NCBI GenBank assembly: GCA_015680685.1
Contig: MNCI01036718.1
Coordinates: forward strand, 413,190-473,323
Origin: Gnetum montanum
Lineage: Eukaryota > Streptophyta > Gnetopsida > Gnetales > Gnetaceae
Direction: 5' to 3'
DNA: 60,134 nt
Positions 1-10,849 of the stretch are shown here, one piece after another. The position numbers and the translations under genes were made by a program. Numbering within the stretch: the stretch's first letter is position 1; each line of letters begins with the position of its first letter. The notes under the pieces are model-generated. The model was not told the origin of the DNA. It was given only the letters and a program-made list of their open reading frames with translations, and did no database searches.

Positions 1-155
1 TGAGAAGAAGCCATTTTAATGGTGTGCTATTCACCGTTATCTGTGTTCTTAATTAACTGATTAACCTGAAGGTTCGTTAAGGCTCACAACGATGTGAAAA
101 ATTTTCTAATGTTCTAATTGGCGTAAAAACACTTAGTCCCCGGCAATGGCACCAA
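1..155 (-). mobile_element. Internal 5' end of a Ty3/gypsy element, with tRNA-Asp primer-binding site
   Basis: On the minus strand, 155-137 reads TTGGTGCCATTGCCGGGGA. From its second base this matches 16 of 18 positions of the primer site complementary to plant tRNA-Asp (TGGCGCCGTTGCCGGGGA), which is used by Athila/Tat-type gypsy elements. It lies directly beside an LTR edge (TGATGAG on the plus strand from 156). The element therefore runs on the minus strand and its body leaves the window to the left. No coding sequence is recognisable in 1-136. This is the best-preserved primer site of four related ones in the window, which suggests the youngest insertion of that family here. Confidence 0.7.
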
Positions 156-362
156 TGATGAGTGGCGAGGTACCCCTACACTCAACCATACGAAACGAGC
201 GTAGCATGCGCGATCTGGTCGAACTCCGCAGACTAAATGCCTAAATGCCACAAGGAACACTTGGGGTTAATTAGTTGTTGTCTTTCCAAACTTACTTCTT
301 GTTATTGTGGTGTATGGTTAAGTAAGTCTGAGGTATATGATTTTTTTGGTCTTTTACAGTTT
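156..362 (-). repeat. Recognisable part of a gypsy 5' LTR; outer end not resolved
   Basis: The segment starts with the family LTR edge TGATGAG. It then shares interrupted similarity with the LTRs at 9820 and 21324: the block around 161-190 with the CCTACACTCAACCATAC motif, the TTGTTGTCTTTCC block, and the GTATGGTTAAG block near 315. Beyond about 362 I cannot align it, so the true outer end, which may lie hundreds of bases further right, is not assigned. The assignment rests on the primer site next door and the shared LTR edge. Confidence 0.55.
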
Positions 363-1084
363 ATCTCCTATGCTAAACGGTGAAGGGTTGAGAAAGTAAA
401 ACTAACTCTAACTACAGCACTAAGTCCTACCGATATCACGGCCTGTGCAATTCGTGTCTCATCAGCTATGAAAATCACTAATGATATTCCTTTGACCATC
501 TTATTTATAGGATTTAGCCATGCTTTCCTTCTATGACATAGCATCATTCTCATTATTAGTGTATATGTGATATTCTAACATTATCTCCTTTTGTTACTCC
601 TTGCTACTTACTTTTCTCATATATATATATCAATTTAGCATCCATTCTCTTCTTAATGTATCCTCCTTTGATATCTCAGTAAGATCCATCAAGAGAAGAT
701 AATATTATATCTACTTTTTTGGTTTCCTAATCACCAAGGAAAGCATGGGTTGACATTAATTCAATAGAGTTTGAGCATAAAAAAGGCCCAAAAATAACAA
801 TACAAGACACATTTTTAACTCTCAGAGATCTCAAAGAATCATTCTAGCTTATTACCTAGCATATGAACATTACTTTTAACAACTGCAAAAAGTTTAGAAA
901 TAAATATTTGTTCAAGTATCATAGGTGATGATGACATAGCATCAGACCACCTTGCCCACATCACCTATGCTCAAAATACTTCTTAACAACCATTTTAACC
1001 TTGTAGAATCTTGAATGACTCACCTTAAATAGTCTTGATATGGTAAAATCAAATTTTAGCGTTTTGGAAAATTAATCCCAGGAT
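363..1084. other. AT-rich sequence without recognisable gene
   Basis: No open frame, RNA gene or clear transposon domain could be identified. It may be the remainder of the LTR starting at 156 or an older element. A GGTGATG-type block near 920-970 loosely resembles sequence near 5490-5560, on the other side of the Copia insertion. This suggests the Copia element landed inside an older repeat. Confidence 0.4.
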
Positions 1085-1089
1085 CTAGG

Positions 1090-1566
1090 TATTAAAGTGT
1101 TATGGTGCTTAGATCACTTGATCCAAGACATTAGAAATAGTTTAATAACTACTATAAATGAGATCAACATGCACCGTGTACATACACTAAGTCCATGATG
1201 CATACATGTTGAATGTAATAACATAAACTAGTAAGAAATAAAGAAAAATAAGATAACCAATTAACTCTATTATAAATATTATGTTACGTTTCATATTACA
1301 TATTGTTGTTATGCCACATAGTTATTGAACTAGAATCATCACTTATGTAGTTATAATGGAATAGTCATGTCCAAAGAATGAATAGACATTATGATAATTT
1401 ATTATTAGTTAATATACTTGATTAAACATAACTAACTTAATACATATTACAAAATACTCTAGATAGTGTTGTACATTGTAATGGTGTATATCAATGATCA
1501 CAATGTAACTTCATATAAACATATGCTATCATGTTAAGCTTGCTAGTATACATCAAATATTCAACA
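1090..1566 (-). repeat. Copia 3' LTR
   Basis: This is the left member of the LTR pair (477 bp), starting TATTAAAG and ending TTCAACA. The polypurine tract lies immediately to its right on the plus strand as CCATCCCTCAAG (1567-1578), that is, upstream of the LTR in element orientation. Similarity to 4818-5262 runs its full length with many substitutions and small indels, which points to an old insertion. Confidence 0.82.
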
Positions 1567-4500
1567 CCATCCCTCAAGTTCAACATGGAATATATAATAA
1601 TGTTGCTTTATTATCTATAATTAGATCCATGACTTTAAATAGATGAAATCCAGAAGATCATTATACCATAACTAGTCTTTACAAAAATTAGAAATTCATG
1701 AACATAACCAATAGTGTAGAGTAATATTCTTAAATAGAATTCTATGATAAAATTGCATTTCAAAAGTAAGCACCATGAAGCTTGAGAACTACCAAAAGAA
1801 TTCATAACTAGGAAAGTAAATAAGGGTTAATAAAATATAATTGTAAGAAATTTTTCTTTCACAAATAAATGTTGCAATTCATTTTGGTTATTATTAAATA
1901 GTTCTTGAAATGGAAGGAAAGGAAACTAAAGATCTTAGAGGTAAATATCTCCTTCAAAATATATTACAACATAATTAAGTTATAAACTTTAGAAAAGAAA
2001 TCTATGCTATTATGGAAAATCAAAATTAATTAACTTCATTGTCAAATAAGAGAGGTTAAAAATTGATAAAAATAAGAAACAAATAATAAAGATCATCAAT
2101 AAATAAAAGATTTTATATTTGCACTCATTAGATTATCAAAAATATTAGTTGATGACTCTTGTGTTTCAAAAGTTGAATCCTTCATCTTAGATTCTTTTGG
2201 AATTATGGAAGCACTCAAATGTAATGATGGAATAACTTGAGGTGGCTCTTCTATCTCAAATTTAGTACACTCCGTTTGAACTTCTTCTTGTACCTCATTA
2301 AAGATAGTTAAGAGGAATAGTGAAAACACAATGAAACCATACTAAAGTTGATAATCCATGCTTGAAGCAAATCTTAATAATTCTTCATAATGGACTATGA
2401 AACTATACGTGATCATTTGTTCTTGTAAGTCACTCATCGTTACCTACATCTTCTTTCTCTCCATGTTAAATGTCTATATCAAGTCATTCTTTTGTAAAGA
2501 TCCTTCACATGATTCTTAAGGTTGCTAATTTTCTCTTGGAGTTCAAACATTTCTTTTCCATTATCAACTTATCATCCTCTAACTCCATGTTTCACATCTT
2601 CAACTTCTCCAATCTTATTGAAAGTTCCACTTCTATACTTAAAACCATAGTGTCTCTTATTTATTCTAGTGTAACTAATTCTTATGCTTGCTTCCTTGCT
2701 AGCTTTAGTACACCTTCAATCTTTATCTTGAATTTAGCAAATGCTTTACCATATTTCTCCTTTGCTTCATAGGTAATTGTTATATCTTTATTTGGTGTCT
2801 CATTCTATATCAAAAGAGCTTCAAACACCATCTTGTTATTTCTTAGAATTCCACTATAGGCTTTAGCTTTACAATAATGATCCATCGTGGTGTAATTTAT
2901 ATACATTAAATCATATAATAAGTTATTACTCACCATGATGGTAATTATCTTTAAGAGATGGCTAAGATCTTTATTAACCATGCCTTTGGTAACAGTTGGA
3001 AAATCATTTACATTGAGATTTCCAAAATCTTTCCAAGCTTCTTTATTAAATGTAGTTTCCTCCATGAGACTCATTTCTATAGGCATTTTAAAAAAGTTAA
3101 TGTCAAAGTATATAATCTTATTCTTAAAGTTGTGTTTCTTGGATAATACATGCACCATGAACAATGTCATGTAGTTAGCCTCAACTTTATTCCACTCCTT
3201 GGACTAGACATCTTAAGGTTACTTTATTTCTAGAATGTAAATGATGGTCTACTTTGGTTTAAAGAAGGCTTCTAAGAATAATTGCAAAACCAACTTCTTA
3301 TTGTCAGTTTTCACCACCATGGTGACATCCATTAGACTATAATTATTAAATATTTTATAAAGGTTGGAAGAAAGTAGCCATATGAGAAGTAGGGTAAAGA
3401 AACGATGTAGTATGATAATATCTACCTCTTTATCTCTATTTTCAAAATTATCAACCAATCCACATAGCTACCTTCTTTCACTACATCATAAAGCATACTT
3501 AGAAATGGTCATGATATTAGATTCTTCTTATCTTCCACCACAACATGATAGGCTATGATTTCTATAAAATAAAAGTATGCCTTATTCACCTATAAGATTA
3601 GAATTTTTGTGATGCTAGTGGTACAAGTTTTTTGTCACTTAGACTTACTAACAAGACATTCAAATAACTAGTGCCTAGGAAACATCACCTCTTTTAAGGA
3701 ATGATTTCTTTTCACCATCTAAAAATAGAACTCTAGGAAAATTTTCTACAATTTGAAAATCCATCAAGTCTTCCTAGACTAGTAGATAAATGAGATACTG
3801 GAGTAGGTCCTAACAAAATTTTCCACCACCACATCATTTTTAAGCACTGCAAACTTAACAAATGGTGCTAGCCTGACTTCTCTAGCTCAACACCATGGTC
3901 AACTTTCACCAACTCCTTAGTCAATGTTAGATCATAATGATTATATTTAACATTGATCCTTGGTGTCACATAGTTGATGTATTCTTATTTTGACAAAAAC
4001 AAGTCAAATTCTCTAATCTTGTTGAACACTGCTTTATAGTGTGCAGCCATTATCGAGTATAGCTTAATTTTCTTGATGATTGATTTTTCTCTTAAAGCTT
4101 AGGCATAAGAATTATCCTGATGGTTGCATGGTGCTAATGGTCATGATGGTAACAATGATTATATTTCAGTATGTTCAAATAAATTTGGTGAAAAGCTATG
4201 CTTTTTCTTTGAAGATCCTCATCCTTGTTCTTAGTCTCTAGTATTGCATGTTATTTCATTGAAAATTTCTATTGTAACCAAAGAACAATTAAGGCTTTTG
4301 GAATTTTGAATTTTGATTACAAAAACTATTGTATGATTCAATTTCACATCATTACACACAATTCTATGATTCTAAAATCAATTTAAAGCTCAACGAAAAA
4401 ACTAATTTAAATATTAAAATAAAAAAATTACAAAACATGGAATTATTTTGATCTTTTACTAGAAATCATGATATTTTCATTGTAAATTCAACAAATGATA

Positions 4501-4577
4501 CTTACAAGTTGAGATAAAGAATAAATTTCAGCTACAATGTAAGATTTTAAGTAACAAAGATCACTACTATATTTTGC

Positions 4578-4590
4578 CCTCTCTCTCCCC

Positions 4591-4632
<42 letters not shown>

Positions 4633-4636
4633 CCTC

Positions 4637-4667
<31 letters not shown>

Positions 4668-4669
4668 TA
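4578..4669. repeat. (CT)n microsatellite, compound
   Basis: A pyrimidine tract of CT dinucleotides is interrupted twice by a CCCCCTCCT-like block, giving two similar halves. It lies in the Copia interior just left of the primer site. On the minus strand it is a (GA)n purine tract. Confidence 0.95.
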
Positions 4670-4805
4670 GTTTTCACAGTGAATTTAAAATATAAAAAAT
4701 GAAATTCTATGATTAATTTTTATACTTACCATTACATTAAATATGTCTAGCTACCATCACACTAGGAGTACTTCATAGTGGTAATGTAAAAGTTATTAAA
4801 ATCAT

Positions 4806-4817
4806 AATCTAATACCA
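4806..4817 (-). promoter_or_regulatory. Primer-binding site, initiator-Met tRNA type
   Basis: The minus strand reads TGGTATTAGATT directly after the LTR terminus ...TTTAACA. The plant Copia consensus begins TGGTATCAGAGC, so the first six bases are conserved and the rest partly decayed. It fixes the strand of the 1090-5262 element. Confidence 0.75.
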
Positions 4818-5262
4818 TGTTAAAGTTTTGTGATGTTTAAATTACTAAGTCCAAGACATTAAAAATAGTTTGATGACTATTGTGAATGAGATAAACATGC
4901 ATCAAGTACATAAACAAAGTCCACAATGCATACATGTTGAATATAAGAACATAAAATAATAAGAAATAAAGAAGAATAAGATAGTAGAGTAATATTGTTA
5001 TAAATACTATATTATGCTTCATGTTGTATATTATTAGTATGCTAAATAGTTATTGAACTAGGATCTTCACTTATATATTTATAATGAAAAAATCACTTTT
5101 AAAGAACTAACTTGATTAAAAACAACTAACTTGATATTTATTACAAAATATCGTAAACAATGTTGTACACCATGATAGTGTATACTAAAGATCATAGAGT
5201 AACTAAATATATAAACATGGATGAGCATGTTAATATTGCAAGAATACATCAAATCTTCAATA
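4818..5262 (-). repeat. Copia 5' LTR
   Basis: This is the right member of the LTR pair (445 bp), beginning TGTTAAAG and ending TTCAATA on the plus strand. It abuts the primer site on its left and the CTAGG target duplication on its right. Confidence 0.82.
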
Positions 5263-5267
5263 CTAGG

Positions 5268-6590
5268 AAGGAAAAATTTTTCAAAATATGGAGGTAACAT
5301 TGATGTTAATGCTTCACCTTTATCATTATCATCAACATTAGCTTAGCACTTTCCACCTAAAAAACCCAACATTCTTGCTTTAGTCTTGGCTTCTTAATTC
5401 CTCTAGTGATTACTTGACATTATTTCCAAGGCATTAGATGTCAATCTTGGTAGGTTTGAAGGTAGTTTAGAGGTTTAAGACTAAAAATTTTTCTAAGTAT
5501 GGTAGGTGATACTAATACTAATGTTAGTGTCACCTTTCCTACACCATCACTTCTTAAGAGCTTTTCATCTTGTAGGCACCATCATGGAATAATTTAGTGG
5601 TAGTTTGAAATTAAAAATGATCTTGAAAGCTTGAAATTACAATGTGAAAAATCTTGGAAAATTTTTCTAAGTTTATGGTGATGCTAATGCTACTTGCATC
5701 ATCAAGTCTCTTGAGTCAAAGTTGTCAAAAATGAACTTCATGTTAACTTAACTTAACTTCAAGATTGAGTTTGGAATCCATAAGCCTATAAATATTACAT
5801 CAAAATGCAAATTTAGGGTCATTCTCTAGAGATCTAGAGCACTTTTTTAGATTTCAAGAGATCAAGAGCATGAGCATCTATCTTGTATGCATCTCCCACA
5901 TGTTTCAATCCATCACAGCTTTGCCTAGTAGCCCACAAGCATATCTAGCAATAATGTCAACTTGGTAGCTCTTGTTTAATTATCCCTAGGTTAGAATTTT
6001 TTCAGCATTAGCATCCCTAGTTTTAGAGTAGATGTTTTTTAGCTCTAATGTCACTTCTTGAACACTTAGTTAAAATAGCCCTATTTTGGATCTGAATTAA
6101 TTTTGAACTATAGTTAAGGCTTCCCTACTTACATATTCATCATCCAAAAGTATAATTTTAGTACTAAAACTCTTGTTTTACTCATAAACTAAGCTTTTAT
6201 TATTAGTGCTATCATTTTTACATTTTTCATTAATACTTGCAGTTCTGGACCTCCCTAGAAGACAAACACTTTGCATTAATTTAATTAAGGAGTTTCATTA
6301 TTTGGGAAGGGAATTGAAACCCTTTCCCCCACATTGAGTTCTTCATAGTTTATCATTTTTATTCTCTTTTATTTACCTTTATATATTTATATTTTATTTC
6401 ATAAGATCCTAGTAGATTTTCATGCTTAGTTTTATTTTCAGTAGTTAGGCTTAGAGGATTTTACTACTTAAGTTATCATTTTGATCTTTTCCTTACCATT
6501 CATTGTTTATGTGCAGTAGGCTAAGTCCATATTCAATTGGAGGTTTATGCCTTCATGTCATAATCATTAACTTATCAAAATTTATATCAA
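5268..6590. other. No gene recognised; old repeat remnants
   Basis: AT-rich sequence with no frame above about 60 codons and no recognisable domain. Partly repeated phrases, such as GGTGATACTAATACTAATG near 5506 and GGTGATGCTAATGCTAC near 5680, point to decayed repeat DNA. It may be the right half of the repeat into which the Copia element inserted. Confidence 0.4.
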
Positions 6591-6599
6591 ATTGAAGAC

Positions 6600-7577
6600 T
6601 ATTTATGATTGTGAGTTAGGTATTTTATATTTGATTTGTGAAGGTGTTCTTATGAGCTTAGAAAAGAGTAATTTTGCAAGAATAACATTTATCATCTCTT
6701 CATCCATTCTAATGATGGTCTCTTTGATCATCTCTACTAAGTCATTTATCATTACCCCTTCTTTCATGATCATGTTCATCCTCGTTAAAGTTAGATGATG
6801 ATAAGAATGAGCAAGATGAAGAACTAGGAGAGTTGTGTTAACTTGCTCTCCTTCCATGACACCTTTAATCATCTCAACTTGGTCTACTAGAAGATCCTCC
6901 TTTTATTGGTTCACTTCATTCCTTCTCCTTGGTTGCTAGCTAAGATTGAACACAACCATGGATTTTTCATGTCATGTATAGTAGGGATTGGAGGATTTTG
7001 ATGATGAGATCTACCAAAATGATAATTAGTTTCCTCCTTCTTGGATTACAGTGTTAGTATAATGGTAGCATCTTTTCCCTTAGTGGCTTCATGGCATGCT
7101 TTCATGAAATGATCCTTTTGTAGTTGGGCTTCAATAGGTTGGTACAACCTTGAAATTTTGTCAACCACTTTGTAGTCATTAGTAGCCTTTTCCAGTCCCA
7201 CTTTCATCAATGCCATCATAAGTATTAATGGCCTTGAGTGGTCAATTGGTAACAAAATATTATCCCTCATTGCAAATTATCATACTAGTGGAGAATGAAA
7301 GTGAAATATAGATAATAGAGATCTAGATGTTGGTAGACCACTTTAAATTGCTAGGGAATATCATCCTTAATTTTTATTGTCCTATCTCATCCCCTTGTGA
7401 AATCATCAATAGGTGGGAAAAAAACCCTACAAGAAGAAAATAACTTTTAATTACGAAGTTTTCTTTAAATAAAATAATACTATGTTTACGTAATAAATAA
7501 TTTTGAGCTCTAACAATGATCCTTAGATGATTCTAACTATCTAAATTACTAGCATCAATCCTCAATAACAATGCCAA
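6600..7577 (-). mobile_element. Decayed gypsy gag region and primer-binding site
   Basis: Read on the minus strand, 6860-6700 encodes a serine-rich stretch followed by FNEDEHDHERR. This resembles the gag N-terminus of the related element at 25.8 kb (SSMSSSNEDEHRYRDR). Upstream on the same strand, 7577-7559 reads TTGGCATTGTTATTGAGGA. From its second base this differs from the tRNA-Asp primer site at seven positions, all transitions. The segment is therefore the 5' part of a minus-strand element whose LTR starts at 7578. Frames are broken by many stops, and no pol domain was found to the left. Confidence 0.55.
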
Positions 7578-7807
7578 TGATAAGCAAAAAAGTACACCTA
7601 TGTCCAGCCATACAAATCATAAGCACTCATGCATAACTTGTTAAAATTCTATAATATGAAATAGCATATATATCTAGATAGCTAGATGATTGATCACTGG
7701 TCACTATCTTCCTAATTACACTTGTGTGGGGTAGTTCCTATGGTTAAGTGTCACTAACGCATATGATGTTAATGTTGTTAAGGTTATATTTAAAATATTA
7801 TAAATAA

Positions 7808-7945
7808 TGAGGATTAGCCTAGGAGTACGAGTCTTTTCTTGGTAATCCTAGGTTAAAAGTTCAATTCTACTAGGTAGCATTGAGTTATAAACTTTTATAA
7901 ATCTTGGGGTATAACTATGTTTCACTTATTTTAGGTTCCAACACC
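7808..7945 (+). mobile_element. tRNA-derived SINE, copy 1
   Basis: The head has a pol III A-box-like segment (TTAGCCTAGGAGTACGAG) and, about 35 bp on, a B-box-like segment (AAGTTCAATTCTAC), as in a tRNA gene. It is followed by a unique body and a conserved tail (CTTGGGGTATAACTATGTTT, then AGGTTCCAACA). The same architecture recurs at 8047, 32797 and 33075, with a tail-only match near 36815. The family is unknown to me; assignment as a SINE is inferred from the promoter boxes and the dispersed copies. Confidence 0.6.
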
Positions 7946-8046
7946 CCCACTCCTCGATATTTAAATATTATTAAAATATTAAAAGATAATAAATTAATCT
8001 AATTAATCTAATATATGATAAAGTAAATCCTAGACTAGCCTAATAA

Positions 8047-8190
8047 TGAGCTATTAGCCAAGAGGTATGAGTCTTGACCTAGTAACCCCAAGTCACAAGT
8101 TTGATTATACTAAGTATCGTTGAGTTTTAAAATTCTATAAATTTTGGTGTATACCTATGTTTTAGTTATTTCAAGTTCTAACATTCCCCT
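8047..8190 (+). mobile_element. tRNA-derived SINE, copy 2
   Basis: This has the same layout as copy 1: an A-box-like segment (ATTAGCCAAGAGGTATGAG), a B-box-like segment (CAAGTTTGATTATACTA), and the tail (TTTTGGTGTATACCTATGTT, then CAAGTTCTAACA). It lies about 100 bp from copy 1 in the same orientation, in the same LTR. Confidence 0.58.
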
Positions 8191-8660
8191 CCCTTAAGAT
8201 GATGAGTATCCAATTCTAATCTACCATACACATCCTAAACTTAAGGACTCACTACTAGGATTACCAAGTGTTTAAATTCACCTAGCAAATATTGGAATAA
8301 GATCAAATGTTTAAATGATTTCTAAGATAATGTAAAAGAATAATTATAATAATCTCACATATTTAGCATGTCTCACTACTATATCTTTACTTTATTCTAA
8401 AAACAGTAGAATAAAATAAAAATAGAAATATATAAATATAAAAGTAAAATATAAACAATGGGCCACCATCATTCTTCCAATCTATCCATCCAAGAGCAAC
8501 ACGGATTAATGATATAATAAAAGAATAATCCAAAAACAATAAAATAAAAGACTATTAAAAATACTAATGTGTCACATGTAAAAAAAGTCAAAGGTTCAAA
8601 TAATTATTATCTAATTCAAGATATCTCAAGTTCAAATCTCAATAGACATACAAGAAAGAG

Positions 8661-9349
8661 ATATGAGCATGTGCTAGAATACCTTGTAATATAGATATTT
8701 TATAATTAAAATACAACCTTATGCTTCAAAGCTAACCATAAATAATAGTAAATAAACCATAGATCTTAGATTCTAAATACCAAGGCATTATACTTAGGCT
8801 AATGTGCTTTCAATATATTTGGGACATCTTCAAGAAACTCTAGGATTAATGTCTCTATGCTGACCTTTGCTAGTAACTAATATAGAACTAATAAATATAA
8901 AAAATAACACCATGGTTTGCATCATGGATTTTCCTATACAAAAGAAATTAGTTATCATGTAAGCATAGTTAGGCCTTTGTGACATGTTCCATCATAGACG
9001 AGTAAGAGAATCTTAGTTTCATGTGTTGTTCATACATCTAGCATTCATGATTAAGCATGTGGAAATAGATGAGGGTGGTTGTTGTTATAGTACTATTGGG
9101 TCATCATGGCCACTCACAACACTTAAATCACTTTTTCCATTTTCTACCTCTCTGCATGTGAAACTCTATAAAAAGATTATTGTTCCATGTTTTTCTCTTG
9201 CTAGTTTCCCATCCTACACTTCCATAGTAGAAACACATGTAAGCTCCCCGTAGCTTGTGTATAATATTCTTTTTCATCTTTTCATAGCCATTGTAATTTT
9301 ACTTTATTATTATTATATACTCATTTTCTTATTGTAATACAAGTTCTGC
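8661..9349. other. AT-rich sequence, no gene recognised
   Basis: The longest plus-strand frame (9023-9253, 76 codons) shows no domain and has no splice context I can recognise. The stretch probably belongs to an old element. Confidence 0.4.
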
Positions 9350-9780
9350 CACCTTGTTATCATTACTACTACACCGTTGAGCTTCTATTCTATAGCTCCA
9401 ACTCTAGGTAGTTATGTTGCAAATCCATCCTCCATTGCTATTCTGGTATGCTTCTAATGCCTTGTTGTCATTGCTATTGTTATATTAAATTATTATTTTA
9501 CAACTCTAACTTTTAATAGTTGTGTCTCAAATTCATCTTCTATCCCTATTATCATTTCACTCAAACATGCCTTCTACTACTATCATTGTTGTTACTATTG
9601 TGCCTATAATCTTTCACTACAATATTGTTGATACATGATCCTTCAAACATGTGCTACAAATCCATCTTCTGCTACTATTGCCACTACACTACAAACCTAC
9701 CTTCTGTTGTTACTATTGCTACCATGTTGCACCTACAACCCTACACTATAACATCACCGATCTACATCTGGTATGTGATC
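9350..9780. repeat. Degenerate low-complexity repeat with CTACTATTG / TTGTTACTATTG phrases
   Basis: The sequence repeatedly returns to phrases such as TTGTTGTCATTGCTATTG, ATTGTTGTTACTATTG and TTGTTACTATTGCTACC, alternating with CTTCTACTAC or CCTTCTG blocks. It reads as a diverged tandem array with a unit of roughly 60-100 bp. No coding function is evident. Confidence 0.45.
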
Positions 9781-9819
9781 CTTCAATAAGAAAGTTAGTT
9801 TACATGATGTATCATCTAA

Positions 9820-10664
9820 TGATGAGTAGTGAGTATTCCCTACACCCAACCATATGAATCACTAGCATTCACTCAGTGATTCAGTTGAATTCTAAAGAAT
9901 ATAGGTTTCTAAGTACGCTAGTTTTATAAGGTGAAACTAACAATTACAATTGTTGTCTTTCCAGTTCCACTTGTGAAGTGCAAATGTATGATTAAGTGTA
10001 ACTAAGGCATATGATTTTTATCATTTTATCTTGTATGCTTTAAGTCACTTAAGAACAAGAATAAGGAATAAAGTAATTTAATATTTAACTAATCTAATAA
10101 CTAGCTAATACTTAACTAATCCTAACATAAGCATCTATTCCCACTCATTGTACACATCCTAAACATGTATACTGCTACTAGGTTACAAAACATTAAGCAT
10201 TACTAGGATTACCAAGCATTAAACATATGCTCGAAGTGGTCATACTTATGCTTACTATTAAATCGATATTAATTAATTACTTAAAAAACATTAAAGTAGA
10301 TTACATGAATATTAAATGATTAAGTAAATAATTAATCTAGTCCAAGTTCTACAAGGTTTTTATTACCATCCACACTGAAATGCTCAAGTACAAAAATGCT
10401 TGAATAAAGATCCATATACTCTTTGACTCCTACTACAAGTACTTAGAAAATATTCTAACTCTCAAGTGGAAAAACTGCAAGCACTTCACTACAACTATGA
10501 AAAGATTATCATTTGGTGGGTATGCACACATTTATAGGTGGAAATAGGATGTCCCATCAATAGGTACATGTTAATCTACATCGATAGAATCACGTCAACC
10601 AGATCTTGTCGATAGGGTGACATAAAAAACATCCCATTAACACAGCCCAATGACTGATTCACCA
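9820..10664 (-). repeat. Gypsy 3' LTR of the 12.4-kb element
   Basis: The LTR runs from TGATGAGTAGTG to GATTCACCA on the plus strand (845 bp). It aligns with 21324-22179 through blocks such as AAGGTGAAACTAAC, CCACTTGTGAAGTGCAAA and AGTAGATTACATGAATATTAAA. A TATA-like element lies at 10530-10536 (ATTTATA on plus, TATAAAT on minus). U3 is therefore the segment to its right, with CCATCAAT-type repeats. Confidence 0.83.
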
Positions 10665-10675
10665 TACCCCCATGA
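10665..10675 (-). promoter_or_regulatory. Polypurine tract of the 12.4-kb element
   Basis: The minus strand reads TCATGGGGGTA immediately before the 3' LTR. The gag-only element at 24434-30644 has the near-identical TCATGAGGGTA immediately before its 3' LTR, which supports both assignments. Confidence 0.7.
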
Positions 10676-10849
10676 TTGAATGAAAACTCATCCTCAACTT
10701 CTTACAAAATTTTGGAAAGATATGGGATTATTGATTGACTACAGACACACAAAACAAACACAACAAAAACTGAGTACCTAAGTGTATAGTTTTACAATTA
10801 TTACAAAATTTTGGTGTTTAGGATAACAAAAGTGAACACTAGATAAAAC

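Larger units (their letters stand above)
1090..5262 (-). mobile_element. Copia-type LTR retrotransposon, non-autonomous or decayed, complete ends
   Basis: Two diverged direct repeats, 1090-1566 and 4818-5262, share a long collinear alignment that includes CCAAGACATT, GCATACATGTTGAAT and AGTTATTGAACTAG. The flanking 5-bp sequences are identical: CTAGG at 1085-1089 and CTAGG at 5263-5267, a target-site duplication. On the minus strand the right LTR is followed by TGGTATTAGATT, a primer site of the initiator-Met-tRNA type typical of plant Copia. The left LTR is preceded by a purine tract (CTTGAGGGATGG). Orientation is therefore minus. The 3.25-kb interior has only short frames (for example 2805-3170, 121 codons, minus) in which I recognise no gag, protease, integrase or RT motif. 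It is either a non-autonomous derivative or a very old copy. It interrupts an older repeat. Confidence 0.85.
7578..8660 (-). repeat. Decayed gypsy LTR with two SINE insertions; outer end approximate
   Basis: The segment starts TGATAAG, beside a decayed primer site. The first about 200 bp align with the LTRs at 9820 and 21324 (the CCAGCCATACAAATCAT and GGTTAAGTGTCACTAA blocks). Alignment resumes after about 8200 at CATACACATCCTAAAC and ACTAGGATTACCAAGTGTT. The intervening DNA is explained by two SINE copies (7808-7945 and 8047-8190). The far end is uncertain. Confidence 0.55.

Noticed and set aside
4560-4670. Possible CRISPR-like regular repeat
   Set aside because: It is a simple CT microsatellite in a plant retroelement; no spacers and no cas genes.
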